A stretch of 64,000 bases of DNA from CAXXXW01 sp963665555 (GTDB lineage Bacteria; Pseudomonadota; Alphaproteobacteria; Thalassobaculales; Thalassobaculaceae), in assembly GCA_963665555.2 (NCBI GenBank), contig OY762308.1:2604001-2668000 (forward strand), written 5' to 3'. Below, piece after piece: positions 17,425 to 25,245 of this stretch. Below the pieces are notes generated by a model, which did no database searches, had not been told where the DNA came from, and saw only the letters and a list, made by a program, of their open reading frames with translations. The translations under genes and the position numbers were made by a program. Every line of letters starts with the position of its first letter. Position 1 is the stretch's first letter.

Positions 17425-17541
17425 TTTCCCCTCCGGGTTCGATGCGGCGGCGAAGGGCCGCGCCGCCGCGAGGCTAGCACGCGGCCCGGCGCGCCGGCCA
17501 TCCCCGTTCCGCCGGCCGGCCGCGGTCGAACGGCCCGCGAA

Positions 17542-17561
17542 GCTTGCGCTCGGGCGCAAGC
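17542..17561. promoter_or_regulatory. Palindrome upstream of the first toxin-antitoxin pair
   Basis: A perfect inverted repeat, GCTTGCGC and GCGCAAGC, separated by TCGG. It lies 45 bases upstream of the toxin start at 17607, between two divergent genes, so it is unlikely to be a transcription terminator. Binding by the XRE antitoxin is an inference. Confidence 0.5.
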
Positions 17562-17606
17562 CGTGCCATGCCTTCGCGGACGACAACACGCGCGGAGGAG
17601 GACGCC

Positions 17607-17960
17607 ATGGCCTGGACCGTCGAAACGCTGAACGAAACCGTCGAAGAAGAGCTGATGGCCATGCCCGGGAGCGCGCGGGCGAAGTTGGGACGTATTGTTA
17701 AGGTAATAGAAGAAGAAAATCAGAACTTGCAAAAAATTGCAAGCCAATCGAAAGATGTCAAGAAACTAAAAACATCGCGGGATTTGTGGGAAATACACCT
17801 GTCTGCGGGATCCAGCGCTTGGCGCGGTTATTGTGTCGAGGCGAAGAACGACCGGATTGTGCTGGTGGCGATCGCCGAAAAGAAAGACGGCAAAACGCAG
17901 CGGAGATCGATACAGTTGGCGCTAAGCCGAGCGAGGGAGGCGGATCGATGGCGAGAGTGA
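17607..17960 (+). CDS. RelE/HigB-like toxin of a type II toxin-antitoxin pair (copy 1)
   Basis: 117 residues from ATG 17607, which follows a GGAGGAGG site. RelE/HigB toxins are ribosome-dependent mRNA interferases. The sequence begins MAWTVETLNETVEEELMAMP and continues with KLGRIVKVIEEEN, KKLKTSRDLWEIHL and RIVLVAIAEKKDGKTQ, the usual ParE/RelE core of helix pair plus beta sheet. The central part (about 17690-17800) is AT-rich compared with the rest. The antitoxin gene overlaps its 3' end by 13 bases. It is paralogous to the toxin at 19473. Confidence 0.85.
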   Translation: MAWTVETLNETVEEELMAMPGSARAKLGRIVKVIEEENQNLQKIASQSKDVKKLKTSRDLWEIHLSAGSSAWRGYCVEAKNDRIVLVAIAEKKDGKTQRRSIQLALSRAREADRWRE

Positions 17961-18247
17961 GCGATCTGCATGAAAAATGGATGCGGGACCCTGAGTACCG
18001 GGCGGCCTACGAGGAACTCGAACCGGAGTTCGAGGACCTGAGGCGGCGCCTGAGGCTCGCCCGAGCCGTCGAGGAAGCGCGCGCCGGGGCCGGCCTCACC
18101 CAGGCCGAACTGGCGGCGCGTATCGGGACGACGCCGGAAACCGTCGCGAGGTTCGAGCGCGGACGCTCCCGGCCCTCCACCAGGACGCTGGAGAAAGTCG
18201 CGCGCGCGACCGGGACGCGGTTGCGGATCGCCTTCGAGCCGGCGTAG
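17948..18247 (+). CDS. XRE-family HTH antitoxin (copy 1)
   Basis: 99 residues. Begins MARVSDLHEKWMRDPEYRAA; an HTH of the XRE/HigA kind occupies about residues 45-95 with GLTQAELAARIGTTPETVAR and ARATGTRLRIAFEPA. It should neutralise the upstream toxin and repress the operon. The toxin-first order is that of HigBA systems. Compared with the copy at 19796 it has several extra residues before the HTH, and the rest is nearly the same. The stop is 28 bases from the convergent flavin oxidoreductase gene. Confidence 0.87.
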   Translation: MARVSDLHEKWMRDPEYRAAYEELEPEFEDLRRRLRLARAVEEARAGAGLTQAELAARIGTTPETVARFERGRSRPSTRTLEKVARATGTRLRIAFEPA

Positions 18248-18275
18248 CGCCCGCCGCCGCCGACCCGGCGCGGCG

Positions 18276-19355
18276 TCAGTCGGCCGCTTGCGGCATCGGG
18301 GCGCCGAGCGCGGACAGGGGGCCGAGTTCGCGCTCCAGCATCGGGCGGATTTCGGTCGCGAACTTCTCCATGCTGTGGAGCGCCCGCGCCTGCGGCGAGC
18401 CGCCGACCTGGAAGTGGAACATCACGTGGCTCGGCCGGCCGGCGCGGATTTCGCCCGCCAGCCGCTCCGCGATCGTCTCGCTGTCGCCGACGAGCAGGTT
18501 GTCCGCCATCTCCTCCAGCGGCGGCTCGTCGGGGAAGGGGCGCTCGATCATCATGCCGTTGTCCATCGCCTCCGCCCGGCGGCGCAGCGCCGAGGCGAGG
18601 CGCATCTGGTGGCGGCAGTGGTCCACGTACTCCAGCGCCTCGGCCCGGCTCGGGGTCACGCACATGAAGCGCTGGACGCCGAGGCGCATCCCGTCCGGGT
18701 CCTTGCCCTCCGCCGTCCAGGCCGCCGCGAGCCGGGCGCGCATCTCGCCGATATAGTCCGCGCCGCGCCAGCGGCCGGTGAACATCGGCGTGTAGCCCCG
18801 GCGCGCGCAGAGCCGGTGGCCGGCCTCGTTGTCGCCGGCGATCCACACTTCCGGCGGGCCGTGGACCGGCTGGGCGCTGATATGCGTCTCCGGCAGGCTG
18901 TAATGCTTGCCCTCGTAGGAAAACACCGTGCGCGAGAAGGCGAGGTGGGCGAGGTCGAGGAACTCCTCCAGCATCTCGCGGGCCTGGGCGAGGTCGGCGC
19001 CGAACCGCTCGAACTCGTAGGGCTGGTAGCCGGACCCGACGCCGAGCACCAGGCGGCCGCCGGAGATCGCGTCCACCATGCCGATCTCGGCCAGCACGCG
19101 GGCCGGCTCGTAGAGCGGGCTGACGATGACGGCGGTGCCGAGCCGGATGCGCTTGGTTATCGGCGCGCAGGCCGCCGCCATGACCAGCGGCGACGGGCAG
19201 GTGCAGTAGTTGGAGAAATGGTGCTCGGCGAACCAGGCGACCTCGAAGCCGAGCTCGTCCGCCAGGCGCACCTGCTCCAGGTGCTCCCGGAACACACGTT
19301 CGGTGGGATACCCCCGCTCGCGGTAGCCCATCAGGCTGAAATGGCCGAAATCCAT
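18276..19355 (-). CDS. LLM-class flavin-dependent oxidoreductase (luciferase-like)
   Basis: 359 residues. TIM-barrel monooxygenase using reduced FMN. Family features include FGHFSLMGYRERGYPTERVF, EVAWFAEHHFSNYCTCPSPL, IRLGTAVIVSPLYEPARVLA, GVGSGYQPYEFERFG and VWIAGDNEAGHRL. No flavin reductase is encoded nearby. It stands between two related toxin-antitoxin pairs, transcribed toward the first. The substrate is unknown; bioluminescence is not implied. Confidence 0.92.
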   Translation of the reverse strand: MDFGHFSLMGYRERGYPTERVFREHLEQVRLADELGFEVAWFAEHHFSNYCTCPSPLVMAAACAPITKRIRLGTAVIVSPLYEPARVLAEIGMVDAISGGRLVLGVGSGYQPYEFERFGADLAQAREMLEEFLDLAHLAFSRTVFSYEGKHYSLPETHISAQPVHGPPEVWIAGDNEAGHRLCARRGYTPMFTGRWRGADYIGEMRARLAAAWTAEGKDPDGMRLGVQRFMCVTPSRAEALEYVDHCRHQMRLASALRRRAEAMDNGMMIERPFPDEPPLEEMADNLLVGDSETIAERLAGEIRAGRPSHVMFHFQVGGSPQARALHSMEKFATEIRPMLERELGPLSALGAPMPQAAD

Positions 19356-19441
19356 GCCCGTCCCCCCCTTCGCCGGCGCGTTGGCGCGGGATTATAGAGG
19401 GAAGCTCCCCCGGCGCCTCCGAAAAACGCCCCTGTCCCTTG

Positions 19442-19460
19442 CATAGCCCTATGTGCTATG
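19442..19460. promoter_or_regulatory. CATAG/CTATG palindrome upstream of the second toxin-antitoxin pair
   Basis: CATAG-CC-CTATG (19442-19453) is a perfect inverted repeat. A third half site CTATG follows at 19456-19460 and overlaps a candidate ATG. The position immediately before the ribosome site of the toxin fits an autoregulatory operator. It differs in sequence from the palindrome before the paralogous pair. Confidence 0.45.
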
Positions 19461-19472
19461 GAGGAGGAGCCA

Positions 19473-19799
19473 GTGGTCTGGCGCATCGAGACCCTCGACC
19501 GGGCGGTGGACCGGGAGTTGCGGGAACTGCCGGCCGACATGCGGGCGGATTTCCGGCGTATCCGGCTGCTTGTCGCCGAGGTCGGGCTGGAGCGTGTCGG
19601 CGGGCCGCATGTCAGGCATCTGGCCGGCCGGCTTTGGGAGATGCGCCTTCGCGGCCGGGACGGCTTCGCGCGGGCGCTTTGCGTCCGGGCCGGGGGCCGG
19701 CGGATCGTGGTGGCGCGGGTGTTCGTCAAGAAGACCCGCAAGACGCCGCGCCGGGAGATCGACCTGGCGTTGCGGCGAGCGCGGGAGGCGGGCGAATGA
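19473..19799 (+). CDS. RelE/HigB-like toxin of a type II toxin-antitoxin pair (copy 2)
   Basis: 108 residues if started at GTG 19473. An ATG lies in frame at 19458, but GGAGGAG at 19463-19469 would fall inside that ORF and is well placed for the GTG. The GTG start also aligns with the paralogue: VVWRIETLDRAVDRELRELP here and MAWTVETLNETVEEELMAMP there. The core HLAGRLWEMRLRGRDGFARA and VFVKKTRKTPRREIDLALRR is typical of RelE. Its stop overlaps the antitoxin ATG (ATGA). GC content matches the chromosome better than copy 1. Confidence 0.85.
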   Translation: MVWRIETLDRAVDRELRELPADMRADFRRIRLLVAEVGLERVGGPHVRHLAGRLWEMRLRGRDGFARALCVRAGGRRIVVARVFVKKTRKTPRREIDLALRRAREAGE

Positions 19800-20074
19800 C
19801 CGATGTCGACGAACTTCACGCCGAATGGATGCGGGACCCGGAATACCGGGAGGCCTGCGAGCGGCTGGCGCCGGAGTTCGAGATCGTCGGCGCGCTGGTG
19901 AAGGCGCGCGCCCATGCCGGGCTGACCCAGGCCGAACTGGCGGAGCGCATGGGGACGACGCCGGCCGCCGTCGCCCGGCTCGAGGGCGGGCGCGCCAACC
20001 CCTCCACCGGGACGCTCCGGAAGGTCGCGCGCGCGACCGGAACCAGGCTCCGCGTCGCTTTCGAACCGGCGTGA
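19796..20074 (+). CDS. XRE-family HTH antitoxin (copy 2)
   Basis: 92 residues. MTDVDELHAEWMRDPEYREA then an HTH with GLTQAELAERMGTTPAAVAR and ending ATGTRLRVAFEPA. It is very similar to the antitoxin at 17948, which is seven residues longer before the HTH. The ATGA overlap ensures translation coupled to the toxin. The pair is presumed active, but whether the antitoxins cross-neutralise is unknown. Confidence 0.88.
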   Translation: MTDVDELHAEWMRDPEYREACERLAPEFEIVGALVKARAHAGLTQAELAERMGTTPAAVARLEGGRANPSTGTLRKVARATGTRLRVAFEPA

Positions 20075-20087
20075 CGGGAGGAACGAC

Positions 20088-20873
20088 ATGACGGGAAGGC
20101 TGGAGGGGCGCGGGGCCATTGTGACGGGGGCCGGGTCCGGGATCGGGCGGGCGACGACGCGCCGGCTCGTCGCCGACGGGGCGGGCGTGCTCGCCGTGGA
20201 CCGCGACGCGGACGGGCTGGCGGAGACGGCGCGGCTCGCCGGCAACGGGCCGGGGCGCTGCGTCGGGCTCCACCGCGACATCACCGAGGCCGACGCGCCC
20301 GCCGCCATGGTCGCGGCCTGCGCGGCCGAGTTCGGCAATGTGCGCATCCTGGTGAACAACGCCGGCATCGGCGCCTCGGTGGCGACGCACCTGACGGAGG
20401 ACGAGGACCTCGACCGTTTCCTCGACGTGAACCTGCGCGCGCTGTTCCGCTGCGCCCGCGAGGCGGTGCGGGCGATGCGCGCGGGCGGCGAGGGCGGCGC
20501 GATCGTGCAGCTGGCCTCGGTGTTCGGCCTCACGGGCGCGCCCAACAGTTCGATCTATTCGGCGACCAAGGCGGCGGTGGTGGGGCTGACGCGCAACATG
20601 GCGGCCGATTACGGGCCGGACGGCATCCGGGTGAACGCGATCGCGCCGGGGATGATCCTGACGCCGATCAACCGCGACCGTTTCGAGTCGAACGCGCGGT
20701 TCCGCGCGCTGATGCTGGGCGGCACGCCGCTGGGCCGGACCGGCGCGCCGGAGGACATCGCCAACGGCATCGCCTTCCTGTGCTCGGACGAGGCGGGGTT
20801 CGTCACCGGCCACACGCTCGCCATCGACGGCGGCTGGTCCAGCACCAAGTTCCAGGCCGAGCCGGAGGGTTAG
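20088..20873 (+). CDS. SDR family NAD(P)-dependent oxidoreductase
   Basis: 261 residues. Classical short-chain dehydrogenase: cofactor motif GAGSGIGRATTRRL, NNAGIG, catalytic Ser in LASVFGLTG, and the YSATKAAV pair (Tyr, Lys). The C-terminal DGGWSS is typical of the FabG-like group. It begins 13 bases after the antitoxin. The substrate is not determined; the sequence has no feature that marks it as FabG of fatty acid synthesis. Confidence 0.92.
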   Translation: MTGRLEGRGAIVTGAGSGIGRATTRRLVADGAGVLAVDRDADGLAETARLAGNGPGRCVGLHRDITEADAPAAMVAACAAEFGNVRILVNNAGIGASVATHLTEDEDLDRFLDVNLRALFRCAREAVRAMRAGGEGGAIVQLASVFGLTGAPNSSIYSATKAAVVGLTRNMAADYGPDGIRVNAIAPGMILTPINRDRFESNARFRALMLGGTPLGRTGAPEDIANGIAFLCSDEAGFVTGHTLAIDGGWSSTKFQAEPEG

Positions 20874-20875
20874 GC

Positions 20876-20901
20876 GGGGGGCGGCCCGAGCGCCGGCCCC
20901 C
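20876..20901. terminator. Possible bidirectional hairpin between convergent genes
   Basis: GGGGGCGGC and GCCGGCCCCC can pair with one bulge around a short loop, between the stop of the SDR gene and the stop of the methylase gene. There is no T tract, so intrinsic termination is uncertain. Confidence 0.3.
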
Positions 20902-23651
20902 TATCCTTCCGGCAAGCGGATCGGCCGTCCCGACACGGTGGGTTCGCGGGCGATGCGCTCGCGCCAGTCGGCGACGACCCGGCCGTCGAGGCGGACGGCG
21001 CGGGCGGCGGCGAGGTCGAGCCTCGCGCGGACCGGGCATTCGTGCATCCGCGGCCAGGGAAGCAGGGTTTTCCCGCCGACCTCGTCGAACGCCTCGGCGA
21101 GGAGCGCCGTGTCGGCCGCGGCCGGGTTCGGGACGAGAAGCCCCCGCAGCGAATGGAGCGCGTAGCGCGGATAGGTGAGTTTCCGGGCGCGGGCCTGGAT
21201 GAACGTCAGCACGCCGGGCGTGGAGTTCCACCAGGCGCAGAGCGCCTTCTCGAAGGCCGGGTCGGGGCGCCTGGGCGTCACCGGCATCCACGCGGAGCCG
21301 AGCATCGGCTCGTCGGCGTAACAGGCCGTCACGCTTACCCGATGCGTGTAGATGCGGTTGGCGACCAGCAGCCGGCTCGCCTTGCCGGCCAGGCCGCGCG
21401 CGTAGTCCTCCCGGCCGGGTTTCGGCGCGGCGCGCGTGTCGGCCCGCGCCGCCATCGTCGTCCGGTCCTCGGTGGGATGGTTCCAGAGGATCGGCGCGGT
21501 CCAGGGCGCGCCGTCCGGCGCGTCGCGCCGGAACGCCAGCCGGATGCTGCGCCCGTCCGGCTCCATCTCGCAAAGCTCCCCGGCCGGGGCGAGATAGTCC
21601 TCGGCGAGCGCCGCCAGGTCCCTCGGCGCCTCCGCGAGCGCGCCGTCGTAGAACTGCGCCGCGCTCCAGTCTCCGGCGCGGACGCGCGGCCAGGGCCAGT
21701 CGCGCTCGGTCCCCCATTCGCCCAGGGGCTGTCGGCGGTTTATCCGGTCGGCCAGCAGGAGGGCCTCGTGCGCGTCGCGCGGCATCCGCGCGAGCGAAAC
21801 GAACCGCGTCGCCGCGCGTTCCGGTCCGGGGCGGCGCGCGATCAACAGGGATTCGTGGATGTTCGTATCCTCGGAAAAATTGATCCGGTCCGGGTCGTGG
21901 CTGGTGACGACCGTTTCGATCTGGAACCGTTCCGCGAGGAAACGGCGTTCGGGAATGCCCGAAGCGTTGACCAGGGCGGTGGCGGGGATGACCTTGGCCA
22001 CGGTCGCGCTCCCGCGCCCGCTCCGGTCTCGGGAAAGCATGTCGGCCAGGGGGGAGAAATATGTCGCGACGCTCGTCCGGTCGATGGCCTCGCGGGCCGG
22101 CCGGTCGCGGGTTTCGACGATCTCCGCGATCCTGCCTTCCCGGTTCTGAAGCGCGCGCTGCGCGGCGCGGTCGTACTGCCGGTTGCGGATGTCGTCGCGG
22201 GTGAAGGGCGGGTTCATGATGACGAGGTCGAAGGTTTTCGGGAGCGCGGCCCCCGGCGCCGCGTCCGGTTGCGCCCGTTCCGCGCCCAGCCCCTCCGGCG
22301 TCGGCAGCGGGGAGACCAGGCTCAGCAGGTCCCCCTCGTCCCGCGCCGCCGCCAGCAGCTCCAGCGACCCGGCCAGCGCGCCGCCGTCCGGCTGCGGGCC
22401 GTGCCGCATGGTGAACAGGTTCATCCGCCGGTAGTCCACGCGCGGATTGCCGAGCGTCAGGTTGCACGCCGCCAGCTGCACGCCGTGCCGGTTGATGTCG
22501 AAGCCGTGCAGCACATCCTCCACCATGGCGAGGTGGAGCGGGTCGGCGTCGGTCCCGGGGCCGGCCGCCTCGGCGTGCCGGTCGCGGATCGTGTGCATCG
22601 CCGCCATCAGCAGCGTGCCCGTCCCGCAGGCGGGATCGACGATCCTGAGGCGGGAGAGCGCGTCCGCGTCCGTCCAGTCCGCCCAGTCCTCCGGCATGGC
22701 GAGCCGCGCCAGCAGCAGGGCCGAGACGTTGTTCGTGTAGAACGAGCCGTCGAATCTGGCCGAGGCCAGCAGCCGATGGTAGAGCGGCCCGGCGTGGTCG
22801 AAGCGGAGCGAGGCGAGGTCGTCCGCCACCGCGACGGCGTTCTCCACGATCAGGCGCAGGGGTTCGCGCGCGTCCTCGTCCGGCAGCGCCCCGAGCGCGG
22901 CCACCGCCGGCGCGAAGACCGGGTGGTAGTCGATGCCGAGGACCGCCGCCCAGGCCTCGCGCAGGATCGCCGGACCGCCGCCGTCCGGCCGCAGCGCGGC
23001 CTCCAGCGGGGCGATCTCCGCGAGCGTCGGGACCAGCCGCAACCGATGGTGCAGCAGCGCCGCGTTGGAGAGCATCAGCGCCGCGATCAGCGCGGTCGCC
23101 CGCCGCTCCTTCTCCGTCCTCGGAAGCGCCAGAGCGTCGGCCAGCGCCGGGGCGCGGCCGGCGAGCAGCAGCGCGTCCGCCGCTTCGCGCACCGTGTGTT
23201 CGATCGCCTCGGCGACGACGCCGCGCGAGAGGTCGGCGTTGAGCAGCACCGCCGCGAGGTCCGCCGCCGATCCCTTGCGCCAGGCCGGCTCCCCGCCGGA
23301 ACGGCTTACCGGCGCGAAGGTCAGCGTCGCGATCGCCATCGCCGCCGCCGCCTCTCCCGCCGGGCGGTCGCGCCGCAAGTCGGCGGGGTAACACAGCGCG
23401 AAGGCGAGCGCGCGCGGACGGTCCGTCAGCCGGGACCGGGCCTGGCGCGCCGCCGCCCGGCGGTTCGCCGCCGTGTCGCCGGTCTTCGCCTCCATCAGGA
23501 TGGGCGCCGGCCTTGCCGCGCCCGCGTGCCGGGCGGTGATGTCTATCGCCGCGCCGCCCGAACGCGCCTCGGGCGTCGCCGTAAGCCCGTCGTGCCCGTC
23601 GAGCAGTTGCGCGAGCAGGGTGTTCAGCGATTCCTCGCGCAGTTTCGCCAT
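20901..23651 (-). CDS. Large N6-adenine DNA methylase with a PD-(D/E)XK-like N-terminus (type IIG-like)
   Basis: 916 residues. The methylase core has the SAM motif VDPACGTGTLLMAAM (D339-G345) and the catalytic NPPF (480-483) of gamma-class adenine methylases, separated by about 140 residues. The N-terminal 60 residues contain D37 in AAIDITARH and E54-x-K56 in ILMEAKTG, with E28 upstream. This spacing fits a PD-(D/E)XK nuclease, as in single-chain restriction-modification enzymes. The C-terminal 350 residues may hold the target recognition domain (RIYTHRVSVTACYADEPMLG). No separate restriction or specificity gene is adjacent. Start ATG 23651 is preceded by GGAAGGGAG. Nuclease activity is inference. 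Confidence 0.82.
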   Translation of the reverse strand: MAKLREESLNTLLAQLLDGHDGLTATPEARSGGAAIDITARHAGAARPAPILMEAKTGDTAANRRAAARQARSRLTDRPRALAFALCYPADLRRDRPAGEAAAAMAIATLTFAPVSRSGGEPAWRKGSAADLAAVLLNADLSRGVVAEAIEHTVREAADALLLAGRAPALADALALPRTEKERRATALIAALMLSNAALLHHRLRLVPTLAEIAPLEAALRPDGGGPAILREAWAAVLGIDYHPVFAPAVAALGALPDEDAREPLRLIVENAVAVADDLASLRFDHAGPLYHRLLASARFDGSFYTNNVSALLLARLAMPEDWADWTDADALSRLRIVDPACGTGTLLMAAMHTIRDRHAEAAGPGTDADPLHLAMVEDVLHGFDINRHGVQLAACNLTLGNPRVDYRRMNLFTMRHGPQPDGGALAGSLELLAAARDEGDLLSLVSPLPTPEGLGAERAQPDAAPGAALPKTFDLVIMNPPFTRDDIRNRQYDRAAQRALQNREGRIAEIVETRDRPAREAIDRTSVATYFSPLADMLSRDRSGRGSATVAKVIPATALVNASGIPERRFLAERFQIETVVTSHDPDRINFSEDTNIHESLLIARRPGPERAATRFVSLARMPRDAHEALLLADRINRRQPLGEWGTERDWPWPRVRAGDWSAAQFYDGALAEAPRDLAALAEDYLAPAGELCEMEPDGRSIRLAFRRDAPDGAPWTAPILWNHPTEDRTTMAARADTRAAPKPGREDYARGLAGKASRLLVANRIYTHRVSVTACYADEPMLGSAWMPVTPRRPDPAFEKALCAWWNSTPGVLTFIQARARKLTYPRYALHSLRGLLVPNPAAADTALLAEAFDEVGGKTLLPWPRMHECPVRARLDLAAARAVRLDGRVVADWRERIAREPTVSGRPIRLPEG

Positions 23652-23761
23652 CGGAAGGCTCCCTTCCACCGCGGGTCCGCCGGCCCCGGACGACCCATCG
23701 TGGCCGCCCCGGCGGCGCGCGTCAAGAACGGAATCGGAACGGAACCCGCCGCCCGGCGCGG

Positions 23762-25213
23762 TCATTCCGGCACGTTGTCCGAAAGCCGCGCCGCCTTGCG
23801 CACGAAGTCCAGCGGGCCGGAGAAGTCGAAATTGTTGTACACCGCGTTCAGGTGCGCGAAGGGCGGCGACTGCGCGAAAAGCTCGAAGGTCGTCCGGTGG
23901 CCGGCGTAGTCCGAGTTCAGCAGGTCGCGCGCGAAGGCGAGCAGCTTGCGCCGGTCCTCCGCCACCCAGCCCTCGTTCACGGTGTAGAACTTCTCCAGCC
24001 ACGGCCCCGCCTCGGGGTCGCGGAAGGCGGCGGCGTCCGGCGTGAGGCAGATCTGCCCGCCGCACAACTCGCGGGCCAGGTGCATCGCCTCCGGCAGCTT
24101 CGAGCAGGCGTGCACGCGCCCGGCGTAGAGCAGCGACTGGTTCGGCATGAGCAGCCCGGCCGGGCTTTCCTCGGCCAGCGCGATCGCCGCGGTCAGGTGC
24201 GCGTTGATCGTCTCGCGGTAGCAGGCGAGCAGGGCCAGCTTCTCGCGCACCGCCGGGTTCCGCTCCAGCCCGGTCTGGCGCAGGTTGAACAGCGCGGCGC
24301 CGATCAGCATGTCGGCGATCCGCTCCAGCCGCTGGACGAAGGGGAAGGCGCTGTAGCGGTGCAGGCAGGAGCGGATGAAGGCCGCCGCGCGCGTGTGGCG
24401 GTGGAACAGCACATTCTCCCACGGCACCAGCACATCGTCGAACACGACCAGCGTGTCCACCTCGTCGAAACGGTTCGACAGCGGGTAGTCCTCGACCGTC
24501 CCCCGCCCGGCGAAGCCCGAACGGCAGATGTGCTTCACTCCGGGCGCGCCCATGTCGCACACGAAGCCGACGGCGTAGTCGGAAAGCTCGTCGTCGCCCC
24601 AGTTGGCGATGGTCGGCTTGACGAAGGCCTGGTTGGCGTAGGCGGCGGCGGTCTCGTATTTGGCGCCGCGCACGACGATGCCGGAATCGGTCTCCCGCAC
24701 GGCGTGGAGCAGCATGTCCGGGTCCTGGTCCTGGGGCCGTTTCGAGCGGTCGCCCTTGGGGTCGGTGTTGGCCGAGACATGGAAGGGGTCGGCGACCAGG
24801 GCGCGCGCGACATGGGCCTCGATGTTGCTGGCGAAGCGCGGATCGACCCGGTTCAGCACCTCCCGGCCGTCGTGCAGCGACCACATCTCGCCGATCGTCT
24901 CGTCGCCGACCCGGACCACCACGCCGCCGATCTCGTCCAGCACGGCGTCGACCGCGCGCCGCTTGTCGCGCCAGTCCCCGCGCGTCCGCGGCGGCTTGAG
25001 CGCGACGGCGTTGCGCCCGCCCGTCTCCGGGTCGTCGTAGGCCATCGTGTCCCGGAAGGCGTCCTCGTGGGCCATGTCGTGGATGCGGGCGCGGATGTCC
25101 ACGATCGGCCGGAAGGCCGGGTGCGAGGGCACGTCGCGCACCCGCTCCCCGTCGATCCAGACCGCGCGGCCGTCGCGGATCGACTCGCGGTACTCCTCGC
25201 CCGTGCGGATCAT
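23762..25213 (-). CDS. 4-hydroxyphenylacetate 3-monooxygenase oxygenase component-like protein (HpaB family)
   Basis: 483 residues. FADH2-using aromatic hydroxylase of the HpaB/HpaH superfamily. Recognised by MIRTGEEYRESIRDGRAVWI, GGVVVRVGDET, the SANTDPKGDRSKRP segment, GIVVRGAKYETAAAYANQAF, DDVLVPWENVLFHRHTRAAA and the C-terminal ARDLLNSDYAGHRTTFELFA. Full length. No flavin reductase (HpaC) is next to it. The dioxygenase gene upstream lies 32 bases away and is in the same direction. The substrate may be a phenol, or in some members a hydroxypyridine-like ring. Confidence 0.92.
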   Translation of the reverse strand: MIRTGEEYRESIRDGRAVWIDGERVRDVPSHPAFRPIVDIRARIHDMAHEDAFRDTMAYDDPETGGRNAVALKPPRTRGDWRDKRRAVDAVLDEIGGVVVRVGDETIGEMWSLHDGREVLNRVDPRFASNIEAHVARALVADPFHVSANTDPKGDRSKRPQDQDPDMLLHAVRETDSGIVVRGAKYETAAAYANQAFVKPTIANWGDDELSDYAVGFVCDMGAPGVKHICRSGFAGRGTVEDYPLSNRFDEVDTLVVFDDVLVPWENVLFHRHTRAAAFIRSCLHRYSAFPFVQRLERIADMLIGAALFNLRQTGLERNPAVREKLALLACYRETINAHLTAAIALAEESPAGLLMPNQSLLYAGRVHACSKLPEAMHLARELCGGQICLTPDAAAFRDPEAGPWLEKFYTVNEGWVAEDRRKLLAFARDLLNSDYAGHRTTFELFAQSPPFAHLNAVYNNFDFSGPLDFVRKAARLSDNVPE

Positions 25214-25245
25214 GCCGCCGCTCCCCTCCGCCCCGCCGGGCGCGT

